From: Saxidomus purpurata
Taxonomy: Eukaryota; Mollusca; Bivalvia; Venerida; Veneridae
DNA length: 64,000 nt
Assembly (NCBI GenBank): GCA_022818135.1
Contig: JAFMSR010000014.1
Coordinates: 34,777,433 to 34,841,432 of the forward strand
Reading direction: 5' to 3'
The stretch's first letter is position 1; each line of letters opens with the position of its first letter. Below, one piece after another: positions 36,838 to 47,272 of this stretch. A program made the position numbers and the translations under genes. The notes under the pieces were generated by a model. That model saw only the letters and a program-made list of their open reading frames with translations. It was not told the DNA's origin and searched no databases.

Positions 36838-37016
36838 ATGCAGTGATATTTTTTATCACGTTTTGGCTAAGAAGCTGCGGTTGTGCCATGTCATTTTCAT
36901 TCGGTTTTCCTCAGTGCTATTTCTTATCACGTTTTAGCTAAGAAGTTGCGGGTGTGCCATGTTTCCCTCAGCGATATTTCCTATCACGTTTTAGTTGGAA
37001 GTTGCTGTTGTGCAAT
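36838..37016. repeat. Three diverged units of about 65-75 bp
   Basis: Each unit carries a GATATTT or GCTATTT core, TATCACGTTTT(A/G)GCTAAGAAG (shortened in unit 3) and TTG(C)...GTGCCATGT. Unit starts are near 36840, 36912 and 36968. Confidence 0.75.
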
Positions 37017-37969
37017 GTCAAAGAGAAAAAGGCATTCCATTATATACGCCGCCTCCTGGCAGCGTATAATGACGAATTCAAAATCATCATATGGCACCAA
37101 TAGCCTCTAGATATTATCCTCGGTATTTGCTGGCAGTGTTCTGTCCCATTGCCTGTATGCATCCTGAAACAATACAATTCTGAAATATGTTTCTCTGTCA
37201 AATTTCATTTACACGTCCCTCAACTTTACTGTTTAGGAAAAAGACCAGTTGCCGTTATGTGAGGTTTGAATTTGTAAGAACACTGTTTATCCTAAAACAG
37301 TGGTGACATCAACTGGTCGTCTATAAGTGAAATACAAAAAAAACAACGAACGTTTCAACATCATTTATCATTATATGCCTAGCCCTATCAGCTCATTATA
37401 TACTGAAGTGTATCGTAAGGAACTATTTCTCTGATATGTAAAAACAACGCCCATTTCCGAATTCCCCACATCGATGCACAAACACAGTTACAGGAAAATG
37501 TTATTTGTTTTACCAAGGTGGGTGATTCTACAAAAGCAATAGCTCGTGTTCTTGTTTTCGTTATTATTGAAGGAACATTTAACCAAGAAAATGACAAAAA
37601 AAGAGGATAGCAAATAAGTGGAGCGCAGTCATTTACGCCAGGTAAATAGATTCTGGCAAAAACAACCTGCTGATTCGATACAAGTTTGCGATTGTGAATG
37701 GAAGTAACTATCATTTGTTTGTAATTACAATTTTGACCCGGCTATCGCAGTCCCAGCTCAACAATATGGGTTGCATAACAGGTAGCCGGTGCGGGGTATG
37801 TACCCCCATTCTCCCAGAGGCCACTCTACAGCCCTGTGAGTCCAAATGTTCATTAGGTGACCCTCAATCAAAGACTGTTAAAAATGAAGTACATTGTAAT
37901 TCCAATTAAAACTCTGGATGCTATGGCAACAAATACGGAAAAAAACTTTATGAATCACCTTTTATAAAA
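37017..37969. other. Intergenic, nothing recognised
   Basis: No gene is supported. Frames of 71-108 codons here overlap on opposite strands and lack motifs. Confidence 0.5.
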
Positions 37970-38700
37970 CTGGAAGCTTAGATATTTGGCATCTAGCATT
38001 GGCTAGTGGACCTCTACCAACAGTATTCAAATCATGACTCCTGGGTCAAAATTGATCCTACCCTTGCGGTCACTTGACTTTACATAGGTTAGTATTTAAA
38101 ATCTTCTTCTCTGGAGAAACAATGCATAGAGCTTAGATATTTGGCTTGTAGCATTATCTAGTAGACCTCTGCCAAGATTGTTCAAATCATGAGCTCCGGG
38201 TTAAAATTTACCCCGTCCTGAGGTCATTTGATTTTACATAGGCTAATATAGAAAAAAAATTTATTAATCTTCTTCTCCAAAACCACAAGGCTTAGATATT
38301 TGGTGTGTAGCATTGTCTAGTAGACCTCTCCTAAGAATCTTCAAATCATTCTCCTAGGGTCAAAATTGACAACACCGAGAGGTCCCTAGTTTGCATGTAG
38401 ACTAATATAGGAAAAGCTTTAAAAGCTTCTGCAAAATCACAAGGTACACGGAGCTTCGGCATTGCCTAGTGGGCCTCTAGCAAAATTCTGCCGGGGGTCA
38501 CTCTTTTTACACAGATATATACATGTATAGATAAAACTGTTAAAATCTTCTTCCCTAAAACCACAAGGTCTAGACATTAGATATTTAGTATGTAGCATTG
38601 TCTAGTGAACATTACAAAGATTGTTCACATTTTGTCCCTGGCGTAAGTATTAGCCCAACACAGGGGTTACGGTTACTTGATTTACATGGTCTTATATAGG
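37970..38700. repeat. Diverged tandem block, 155-163 bp period, about 4.5 units
   Basis: GCTTAGATATTTGG starts units at 37976, 38131 and 38290, with decayed starts near 38453 and 38571. Each unit has TAGCATT(G/A)(G/T)CTAGT(G/A)GACCTCT, TTCAAATCAT, GGGTCAAAATTGA and ACATAGG(T/C)TA. A single further decayed unit is at about 45018-45100 (GTAGCATTATGTAGTGGACC). Confidence 0.85.
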
Positions 38701-38734
38701 AAAACTCTCCTAAAGCTAAGATAGTTTGTACATA

Positions 38735-38832
38735 TGTCCGGTGTACAGCACTGATTTATATAGGACCTCGGTTTTAGGTCTCATCCGAAAGACCAATAGT
38801 TATGTTGGTGGATGCGAGGCGGATCGAACCTT
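38735..38832 (-). mobile_element. Truncated tRNA-derived SINE, same family as 46899-47170
   Basis: The minus strand reads AAGGTTCGATCCGCCTCGCA (B-box), then ATAACTATTGGTCTTTCGGA, TGAGACCTAAAACCGAGGTC and GTGCTGTACACCGG. This matches the element at 46899 nearly base for base but lacks the A-box half. Confidence 0.75.
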
Positions 38833-39899
38833 GCTAATAAACTTTGGCTGCTACCTTTGTAGTCAAAATAGTGGGCGGTTATGCGTACATCAGAGTGTCT
38901 ATGGTGATTATGTACTGGTCTCGCAGACAATCAATTTGGCATAGTCTTGACTTTTTGTGCCAGTATCGGATTATTACTTCATGCATACATGATTAGTTCA
39001 ACCTTTTCAATGTACAAAAGTCGGTGAACTCATCTGACCTAATGTTACTATACATGGATACAAAAATGAAAATTAAGTTTATTCAGTAAAATCGGTCAGA
39101 ATATGATGACGATGGCTGTTTCAATAAACATCATAGGTATACAGGTTGGCCGGTCAATGACATTCCGACTTGCTTTACGTCACATAGGCAAATTATATAC
39201 TAGTTATATAAACCAATAGTGACCACGTCCATTTTAGAAACACTCGTGTTCATTGACTCTGGGAACAATTGTAATTGTAAAAAGGTGTTGCAAGTGACGT
39301 CTGCGTGAAAATACGAGGGTGTAACATTTCTTTAAGAGTTGTGACAGCCACCAAGTACATTCACAGTTGCATTCGAGATGATCAAGTATTTTACACTCTT
39401 CTATGAGCTTATGATATTAAGAATGCTTGAGATGTCTTGTTTTTGTCACATTTTATTTATTTAGGGTATTCTTTTACACTTTACTGTTCCTTGCTGAACT
39501 CAAGCTGCGCAATTTAAAAATGTTTTCACGCCTTGTAACGAACTTTTGACGGAGAACTCTGCAGTACTGACCATTTCTGCTGCTGTATACTCAGTGTCTG
39601 GTCAAGATCAATTGTATTTGCTGTCAGGGTGAAATAAACGGTAAACACGCCAAAAGGAGAACCGTTCCACATGCCTCGCATGTGTTATTAAAATTTTCCA
39701 TTAATAAGAATAATGTCCGTGAATAATCTGGCATTTGTTGATATTTAACCACTGTTCAAACAAGATATTGAATAGTGGCACGATTAACACGGATTTTATC
39801 TGCTTACCTGACCTGGCCGTCCGGCCACTGACCACCAGATGTACTAGTATTATACATGTAGATCGGTTTGCATTTTGATTGCTTGCATACTAGATACGA
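38833..39899. other. Intergenic, nothing recognised
   Basis: No gene, RNA or repeat structure could be supported here. Confidence 0.5.
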
Positions 39900-40062
39900 T
39901 CTGCAGTTTTTACCAGTGCTGAAAAATCTCATCTTACACAGGGGGTTGGGGTAGGAGGGCTGCATGTGTGGATGGGAATATCCGGCACTCGGGTAACTGT
40001 TTTGAATATACAGCTCTCAGAACAGTTACCCTTCAGCCAGATATTCACATTCGCACCTGCAA
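39900..40062 (-). repeat. Diverged inverted copy of the 34.2-35.1 kb hairpin repeat
   Basis: CTGCAGTTTTTACCAGTGCT, AAAATCTCATCTTACAC, then ATATCCGGCACTCGGGTAAC, TGTTTTGAATA and CAGAACAGTTACCCTTC match, in reverse order, the end of the duplicated unit and its hairpin. This shows that the unit is a dispersed element rather than a local duplication only. Confidence 0.75.
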
Positions 40063-40446
40063 CCAGTGAAAGATTCTTATATGTTACAACATATCATATT
40101 TGCACTAATTTAATGTCCCATGTCGATATATATTTTTCTCATTAATGAAAAAGATGCTGACTATTGTGACTTTACTTAAAAGTGTTTTCCTACTGAATGT
40201 CGTGCGGATTTCCGTTTTAATCGAAAGGAAATATATCCGAGACTCAATATTGTAGACCTTTGAACTAGACTAAATTAAACCTGCTTGTGAGTAGTAAGAA
40301 AAAATCATTTGCCGGATGTTGTAACATATTACCTTAGTTGTTGCCTGAAGCAAAGGATGGTGCAAAGGCCGCTGTCGAACATCGAGTGTGTTTTCATACA
40401 CATAGTTGCACCTACATGCATCAGCTATAGCCAGGGAACAAATTGT
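40063..40446. other. Flank of the 29-bp array, nothing recognised
   Basis: No coding or repeat structure was recognised between the inverted repeat copy and the array. Confidence 0.5.
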
Positions 40447-41494
40447 TCTGACCAAGTATCTACACCGGCTGTATATCTGACCGGATATCTACCTCGGCTG
40501 TATATCTGACCGGATATCTACACCGGCTGTATATCTGACCGGATATCTACCTCGGCTGTTTATCTGACCGGATATCTACCACGGCTGTTTATCTGACCAA
40601 ATATCTACCACGGCTGTATATCTGACCGGATATTTACCTCGGCTGTATATCTGACTGGATATCGACCTCGGCTGTATATCTGACCAAATATCTACCTCGG
40701 TTGTATATCCGACCGGATATCTACCTCGGCTGTATATCTGACCGGATATCTACCTCGGCTGTTTATCTGACCGGATATCTACCTCGGCTGTTTATCTGAC
40801 CGGATATCTACCTCGGCTGTATATCTGACCGGATATCTACCTCCGCTGTATATCTGACCGGATATCTACCTCGGCTGTTTATCTGACCAGATATCTACCT
40901 CCGCTGTATATCTGACCGGATATCTACCTCCGCTGTATATCTGACCGGATATCTACCTCGGCTGTTTATCTGACCAAATATCTACCCCGACTGTATATCT
41001 GACCGGATATTTACCTCGGCTGTATATCTGACTGCATATCGACCTCGGCTGTATATCTGACCAAGTATCTACCTCGGTTGTATATCTGATCGGGTAGCTA
41101 CCTTGGCTGTTATCTGACCAAATATCTACACCGGCTGTATATCTGACCAAATATCTACCTCGGCTGTATATCTGACCAAATATCTACCTCGGCTGTATAT
41201 CTCACCAAATATCTACCGCGGCTGTATATCTGACCAAATATCTACCGCGGCTGTATATCTGACTAAATATCTACCTCAGCTGTATATCTGACGAAATATC
41301 TACCTCGGCTGTATATCTAACCAAATATCTACCTCGGCTGTATATCTAACCAAATATATCTACCGCGGCTGTATATCTGACCAAATATCTACCTCGGCTG
41401 TATATCTGACCAAATATCTACCTCGGCTGTATATCTAACCAAATATCTACCTCGGCTGTATATCTGACCAAATATCTACCTCGGCTGTATATCT
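40447..41494. repeat. 29-bp minisatellite array, about 36 units
   Basis: The consensus is CTGTATATCTGACCGGATAT plus CTACCTCGG. Units in the left half mostly carry GACCGGATATC; those in the right half (from about 41100) mostly carry GACCAAATATC, with mixed units between. Both parts keep the TATCTGACC core. Because 29 is not a multiple of three the array cannot encode a uniform peptide repeat. Confidence 0.96.
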
Positions 41495-41624
41495 TTTTAT
41501 ACATATTGAGTGTTGGTGACAATCAAACTTAAACTCACTCTTTTGATGTAGGTAATGTGTATAATATCTGACACTTATAACGGTAGCCAATATGTCACAA
41601 CTATCGCAACGCCATTTTAGTTTT

Positions 41625-42965
41625 ATTCCAAACAGATATATCTCTCTAATTTTAAAGAGATTACTATTTATTCCAACAGATATACGTCTCTAATTTCATG
41701 CTGAGAGATATCTTTGTATGACAGAAATACCGGGTATATCTCATGAACTTTAAGAGATATCACTTTACTTACAAAGCTATCTGTTAAATATCTTTATAGA
41801 GATATCTTTCTGCTTTTGAGAGATATCGCTCAAAGTTACAGATACAGTAAACTCCGCTTATAACGAACTCCTCGGGACCTATCAAATTTGTTCCTTATAT
41901 CCGGAGTTCCTTATATCCGTATATCGAACAAGTTCCTTATATACGATGTTTATATATCGAACTAAAATATATATCGAACAAGCATTTTTAAAGTCAAATT
42001 TAATTAAATCCGAACTATCAAATTATAGTTGCTTTTGATGTTCATACCTCCTTTTGAAGAGTTATAAAGATCTATGACTGTTAATTTATTTTTTAATGTG
42101 AGCGTTTTATGTTTTTTCTCCATGATACATCTACAAATGTAAATGTTTTATGAATGGACAGAATCTGTATATACACCAATTGAAGAAAGCTGATTTTTGC
42201 TCACTTGCCATAACTTGAAATATTTACCAAGGTATTTTTCCCAATATGCGATTTCACGCCGTCTGCATGCTTTTAAAGAAACGCTCACAATTATTTACGT
42301 AAAATATTATTACTTGAATATCGCACTTCGCAATTATATTTGTATTCTCATTCAACTAGTTAACTAAAAGGTTACATAGGTAATTATGTGTAATGATTTA
42401 TCTTAATGAATATCAACTACAAGTGCGCTATGAAAAATACAATGCAGACGGCAAAAGAAAAATGCAAAATCAACAAAATTGTTTAACTCTTCGGAACATA
42501 TTTGCAGTTCGATATATACGATGACTTTACTGTACATTTTTCATTGTTGGTCCAGGAAATATTGTTCCTTATATCAGAAGTTTCCTTATAACCGGAGTAC
42601 GATATAACCGTATATTTTACATTAAACAATGAAGGGAAAAAATCGGGCCAAAAAAAACTGTTCGTTATATCCGAAGTTACGTTATATCCGGAGTCGATAT
42701 ATACGGAGTTTACTGTATATCTATATAAGTTTAAGAGATATACATGTATCTCTATTTTAAACAGATATCTCCTTCTCAGAGATATCTATAGGATACCATA
42801 AGGAGATATATCTTTGTACGTTAGAGAGATATTTCGATTACATTGATAGCTTTCTTTAGTATACCCTTTAGGGAGATATCGTTCAAAACATAACAGCTAT
42901 CTCTAGTAAAGAAACATACGGTATCTCACAATTTACAAATATATCTCTGGATTTACGTGTTATCT
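41625..42965. repeat. AGAGATATCT palindrome-rich island (left part), split by a DNA transposon
   Basis: Dozens of irregularly spaced AGATATCT, GAGATATC and TATCTCT words occur from 41632 to 41838 and 42720 to 42965, and reappear at 44875-44920 beyond the retrotransposon. The spacing is not regular, so this is not a simple tandem array. Confidence 0.7.
41845..42715. mobile_element. Non-autonomous Tc1/mariner (pogo/Tigger-type) element, 871 bp
   Basis: The ends are CAGTAAACTCCG (41845-41856) and its exact reverse complement CGGAGTTTACTG (42704-42715), flanked by TA on both sides (41843-41844 and 42716-42717). Subterminal sequences repeat CCTTATATCCGGAGTT-like words at both ends. A TA target site and a CAGT start are typical of the Tc1/mariner superfamily; the CTTATAACGAACTC follow-on resembles pogo/Tigger ends. 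No transposase frame is present, so it would need a helper. Confidence 0.88.
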
Positions 42966-44868
42966 CTCCTATTTATCTATCTTATCTATCTTGTTATACT
43001 GCCTCACACCTCTCACGAGTATTATGGGCAGGGTGCACGCCGGGTGTTAATAAAAGATAAAACTACTGCAAGATAGCTCCTACAGTCAAGAGAAACAAGA
43101 CGGTTAAAACTGTTAAAATAGTAAAAGAGTAAAAGGGTTAAAAACAACTGTTGTATGACTAATAATTGATTTGGGCCACTGCCTGCTTGAATGATTCAAG
43201 ATCAGGCAGGATCGCAATATGTGCGGGTAATCTATTCCACAGGACTGTGGTATGGGGGAAAAAGAGTACTTAAAGAAGTCCGAATTTGCATGGGTTTGGC
43301 GGAGACTAAGGGGGTGCATATGTCTTGTTAACCTGTTTGGGACTTCTAGGTAACTGGGCAGGGAGATTGCTACAAGATTGTAGTATATTTTATAAAACAT
43401 AACCAATTTGGAGGCTTGACGCCTGTTCTCAAGGGTGCTCCATCCAAGGGTGTTCTGCAGGTCTGTCACACTGGTATCTCTGGAATAATCATTTTTTACC
43501 CATCTGATTGAACGTCGCTGGACCATCTCCAGCTTGTGAATATTAACCTGGGTGTGTGGTGACCATACAGATGATGCATACTCTAATTGTGGTCTGACTA
43601 ATGTTTTGTAAGAGAGTGATTTAATATTTTCATGTTTTGTTTTAATGTTACGTTTGAGAAAGCCTAGTGTTCTGTTTGCATTTGTTGTTATTCTTGAGAT
43701 GTGTGTATTCCAGCTGAGATCTTGGCTGATGTCTACACCAAGGTATTTTGCATCCTTAGCTGGTGAGAGTGTTTGACCATGAAGCTTATATGGGAACTGG
43801 ATAGGTTTTCTACTACGTGTGATGTGGAGGACCTGACATTTACTGGGGTTAAATTCCATGTCCCACAGTTTTTCCCACGTTTCTAGCTTAGAGAGATCAT
43901 TTTGTAACCTTTGACAATCAGAGAGGCAAGTAACTGCAAGGTAAACGGCAGTGTCATCAGCAAAAAGCCGCACCTGGGAGGTAACCGTGTCAGGGAGATC
44001 ATTTATATAGAGTAGGAACAACAGAGGTCCTAGGACAGAGCCCTGGGGGACCCCAGATGTAACAGGGACTTGATCAGACGTGCAACCGTTAACCACTACT
44101 GACTGAGATCTACCTATTAAAAAGGACCGGATCCAAGAAACAGTTTGACTGGAGACACCATGCTCTTGGAGTTTAAGTAATAATTTAAGATGGTTGACTT
44201 TGTCGAAGGCTTTACTAAAATCAAGTAGGACAAGGTCGGTCTGTTTACCTGAGGAAAGGTTTTTGGATATTTCATCAACTAGCTCAATGAGCTGAGTCTC
44301 ACAGGACCGTCTTTCACGGAACCCATGTTGCAGCTCATAAAGTATGTTGTGTTTTGAGAGATGTGTGGATAGGCTAGATGCAATTATGTGTTCTAAGAGT
44401 TTACATAGAATACAAGTTAGCGATATGGGTCTGTAGTTAGCAGGGTCACTAGTATCACCTTTTTTGAATAGTGGAGCGACATTTGCCTTCGTCCAATCGG
44501 ATGGGAGTTGACCAGTATTAAGGGATCTTTTAAAGATTAGTGACACTATGTCAAGGATCTCATGGCGGAGCTCCTTCAAGACAATGGGCTTAATCATATC
44601 TGGGCCAGCAGCCTTATCCACTTTTAGGTTTTGGAGTAATTTCAGGACGCCGTTGGGGTCAATTTCAATGTTGGGCATTGTAGGGTATTTCCTTTTTCCT
44701 AGGGAAGTCCTGCAAAGCTGGGACAGAGACAAGGGAGAAACACCTGAAAAAACAGACTGGAATTGTTTATTCAGAATATTTGCTTGACCAAGGTTTTCTG
44801 AGGTGATTTTACCATTTGTCTGATCTTTTAACGGTGCAATACCTTGGTTATCTTGTCTGGCATTTTAT
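42966..44868 (-). mobile_element. 5'-truncated non-LTR retrotransposon (CR1/Jockey-type)
   Basis: The minus-strand element has an ORF2 reverse transcriptase (43113-44866), a short 3' UTR and an AAGATAGATAAGATAGATAA tail (plus strand 42966-42986), a tandem-tetranucleotide end as in CR1/L2-type elements. The upstream endonuclease half is missing: sequence ends near 44866 and AGATATC-island DNA resumes. No clear target duplication was found. The element inserted into that island, so it is younger than it. Confidence 0.85.
43113..44732 (-). CDS. Reverse transcriptase domain of a non-LTR retrotransposon (N-terminally truncated ORF2)
   Basis: The frame is open for 539 codons and continues upstream without a stop to about 44866 (NARQDNQGIAPLKDQTNG). 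There is no ATG: the listed start is only the beginning of the counted frame. Motifs in order: KAAGPDMIKP (about residue 40), DWTKANVAPLFKKGD, NYRPISLT (99-106), LQHGFRERRSCETQL, LDFSKAFDKV (catalytic Asp about 171), GVPQGSVLGPLLFLLYINDL (about 227-246) and the FADD box (257-260) with the second catalytic aspartates. The tail SVWSPH, LEMVQRRSIRWV and LGWSTLENRR is typical of the Jockey/CR1 group. It has no internal stop or frameshift, so the copy is young, though unable to move on its own without the endonuclease. Confidence 0.93.
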   Translation of the reverse strand: MSLSQLCRTSLGKRKYPTMPNIEIDPNGVLKLLQNLKVDKAAGPDMIKPIVLKELRHEILDIVSLIFKRSLNTGQLPSDWTKANVAPLFKKGDTSDPANYRPISLTCILCKLLEHIIASSLSTHLSKHNILYELQHGFRERRSCETQLIELVDEISKNLSSGKQTDLVLLDFSKAFDKVNHLKLLLKLQEHGVSSQTVSWIRSFLIGRSQSVVVNGCTSDQVPVTSGVPQGSVLGPLLFLLYINDLPDTVTSQVRLFADDTAVYLAVTCLSDCQRLQNDLSKLETWEKLWDMEFNPSKCQVLHITRSRKPIQFPYKLHGQTLSPAKDAKYLGVDISQDLSWNTHISRITTNANRTLGFLKRNIKTKHENIKSLSYKTLVRPQLEYASSVWSPHTQVNIHKLEMVQRRSIRWVKNDYSRDTSVTDLQNTLGWSTLENRRQASKLVMFYKIYYNLVAISLPSYLEVPNRLTRHMHPLSLRQTHANSDFFKYSFSPIPQSCGIDYPHILRSCLILNHSSRQWPKSIISHTTVVFNPFTLLLF

Positions 44869-45783
44869 ATTTAAGTAGATATCAGGCTTCATGAAATCAG
44901 AGAGATATCTCTTTCTTGATGAAACATTGAATTAATCCGTCATAACTTACCATTTTCCGAGTTCTGCCATTACTACCTACATACAATTATTTGACTCCAT
45001 TTAGAATTAGATTCGGAATGTAGCATTATGTAGTGGACCTCAACGAAGAATGTACCAATCTTGACCCATGGTCAAATTTGACCCTTTCTGCTAATGTTGA
45101 TTCTATTAGATAAGTTGACTCAATGTTCGATAAAGGGCCAAGTTGGCTCTCTTGTTCTGGATGTAATCGAGGGCGTTGCCAGCGACACTGACTTCTGATT
45201 GCCCCTGTAGTTAACACCAAGCAACATGGAAAGTTATGCGAAAGGATTTCCTGCATGATGCTGATTTGCTTCAAAATTACTAGCTGTTAAAGAAGGAAAA
45301 TTTCAATATGTCACGTACACACCGATGGCAAAAAACGGGAGGGATTTCGTCAACACGAAGGGGCATGATACTATGTCTTTTTTTTGCAGCCGTTTGTAAC
45401 ATTACTGTCTATAGTTCGCCAAATGAGTCAGTTTGCCAGCACACTCCTGTTTAATGTCGCTTTTTTCTCTCACAAAGTGTACACTTCCAGAGCAACAGTT
45501 GCATCGCTGGCTGAACACTGCGTCTGAGAGGAAACTGAATTATGTATACAATACACGATTTTTCATATATATATATCATGATATGGCTAAAAGGTGAACA
45601 TGAATCATCGATTGTGCAACTGAAAGCAGTGTCCCAGACGGCTACCAATGTTTTACTTGACATCAGTTATGTACCATTATTGCAAGAGATAAAGATCAAT
45701 ATAATCCACTAATCAGTATCAATCAGATCGTAATTATGACGGCAACTACCACTTGTTGTTTCTGTGATGGCACAAAATGAATG
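44869..45783. other. Intergenic, with an AGATATC remnant and one decayed tandem unit
   Basis: GTAGATATCAGG and AGAGAGATATCTCTTTC (44876-44916) belong to the palindrome island. About 45018-45100 is a decayed unit of the 37970-38700 block. No gene was found. Confidence 0.55.
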
Positions 45784-46012
45784 ATGCTATAGTATCGTAT
45801 CTGACACAAAATAGGTAGTGTTGTAGTAGTGTAGCCGACTTAAAAATAGCTACTGTTGCAGTAACGTATCTGCCCCAAAATACTTGCTGCTGTTGCAGTG
45901 AATCTGAAAAAAGTTGGTTCTGGAGAAATGCATTTCAGACACAAAATGTTTGGTGCTAAAGTAGCGTATCTTACACAAAATAGAAACTATTGCAGTAGCG
46001 TATATGACATCG
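45784..46012. repeat. Diverged short tandem repeat, about 45-60 bp units
   Basis: Variants of AGTAGCGTATCT(G/T)ACACAAAATAG and (A)CT(G/A)TTGCAGTA recur at about 45793, 45859, 45930 and 45960, with irregular spacing and one CAGACACAAAATG variant. Confidence 0.6.
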
Positions 46013-46898
46013 GTAATGTAATTTGTACAGGAAATCGTGTAATAATAATTGTGTATTCGTTTATGCATACACTCGCAAATATTACAGTCCGGAGTATGCT
46101 CTGGCTATTTAGGAAGTGAGTGTAATTGGTTCGTAATTTATAATCGAGCGTGTTGATATCTTACTTAGGTTCATGGCACGGTCAAGAAGTACGCTCTCTT
46201 GACCTACCTGTGGTGTTACCTCAGGTGAACTTGTTACGCACACACGCTATAGTTATATAAACGGAACTAGTTGAAATTGTCCGCTTTATTTATTTTTAAA
46301 AATCTTTTTTGACAAACAAGAAAAACTCGATGTCATTAATTTAAAATGACTAAAATGCCTTATTACACAAGTATGTCTAAATCTATTATATAATTATTAC
46401 CAAAAAAATGACATAAGATATCCAAAGCTTCATAACATTCAGTATTCTTTTGACGTTAATTCCGCGTAAACGATTTCGATATTTCGCACTTTCAGCTACT
46501 GGCATTTTTGCATATTTTTTCCAATTTTGTTAGGTAACAATATGCATTAGAGTCATACTAAATACCTGGCAAGTTCACCACGGTCGGCCGGGACTATAAA
46601 CAATTAAAAAATTATCTCACTCTACTCTGAACACTATCAGTGGCGATTATTAAGCTTATTTCATGGTACTTTGCCATTCGGGAGACCATTTCGCCCGTTG
46701 TGTAGAATTTTTTTCTCGTAAAATAGATCGTTCTTTGTTTAATTGTCCGAAGAGTGCAAAGAGATTGGGAACAGAGATGTATTAAATCTGTTTTGAACGT
46801 CTCTCACGTGTGCACTTTTGTAACTTCGGCATTCAGTGTAGCCAGAGCTAACAGCTTCACTTGGCCGTTAAAAAGGAACAGTGGTTAACTGCTCTTTA
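46013..46898. other. Intergenic, nothing recognised
   Basis: No coding or repeat structure was recognised in this stretch. Confidence 0.5.
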
Positions 46899-47170
46899 GG
46901 AGCGGAAAATAGGTCTAGTGGTTAACGAACTTGACTTTGATTCCAGGGATCGCAGGTTCGATCCCCCGCTCCTCCACTAACATAACTAATGGTCTTTTGG
47001 ATGAGACCTAAAACCGCGGTCCTATGTATCGGTGCTGTACATCGGGCATGGCGGATCTCTGGAAAGGGACACGTGCTGTATCTTACACTATCCCATGAAA
47101 ACCTCTTCTGGTGGTGTTGGTCCGCATATGGATTATCCGGTACCAACAACTTGTAACTTGTAAAAATCTT
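46899..47170 (+). mobile_element. tRNA-derived SINE with a near-complete tRNA-like head
   Basis: The head 46899-46972 (74 bases) pairs GGAGCGG with CCGCTCC, has an A-box-like AGGTCTAGTGGTTAACG and B-box GGTTCGATCCC, and a 7-base loop CTTTGAT in an imperfect anticodon stem. The body follows (CATAACTAATGGTCTTTTGG ... GATGAGACCTAAAACCGCGG ... GTGCTGTACATCGGG) and is repeated in reverse at 38735-38832. I call it a SINE, not a functional tRNA. Confidence 0.82.
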
Positions 47171-47179
47171 AAATACATA

Positions 47180-47272
47180 CATGGGTTTGGCGGAGACTAA
47201 TGGGTGCATAATACACAAGGTTGTAGTATATTTTGTAGAACCAGTTTGGGGAATACACTCCCGTTCTCAAGA
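47180..47272 (-). mobile_element. Internally deleted fragment of the same retrotransposon as at 43-44.9 kb
   Basis: ATGGGTTTGGCGGAGACTAA, GGGTGCATA, GTTGTAGTATATTTT, CCAGTTTGG and CCGTTCTCAAG occur in the same order as at 43293-43435, with about 50 bases missing in the middle. It abuts the SINE on its left. Confidence 0.75.

Noticed and set aside
40953..41150. 65-codon frame with repeated RYT...VDIWSD units
   Set aside because: Direct product of the 29-bp minisatellite read over three units; no start context or flanking coding signal.
40447..41494. Possible CRISPR-like array because of 29-bp units
   Set aside because: Units are directly adjacent with no unique spacers, and the genome is eukaryotic; it is a minisatellite.
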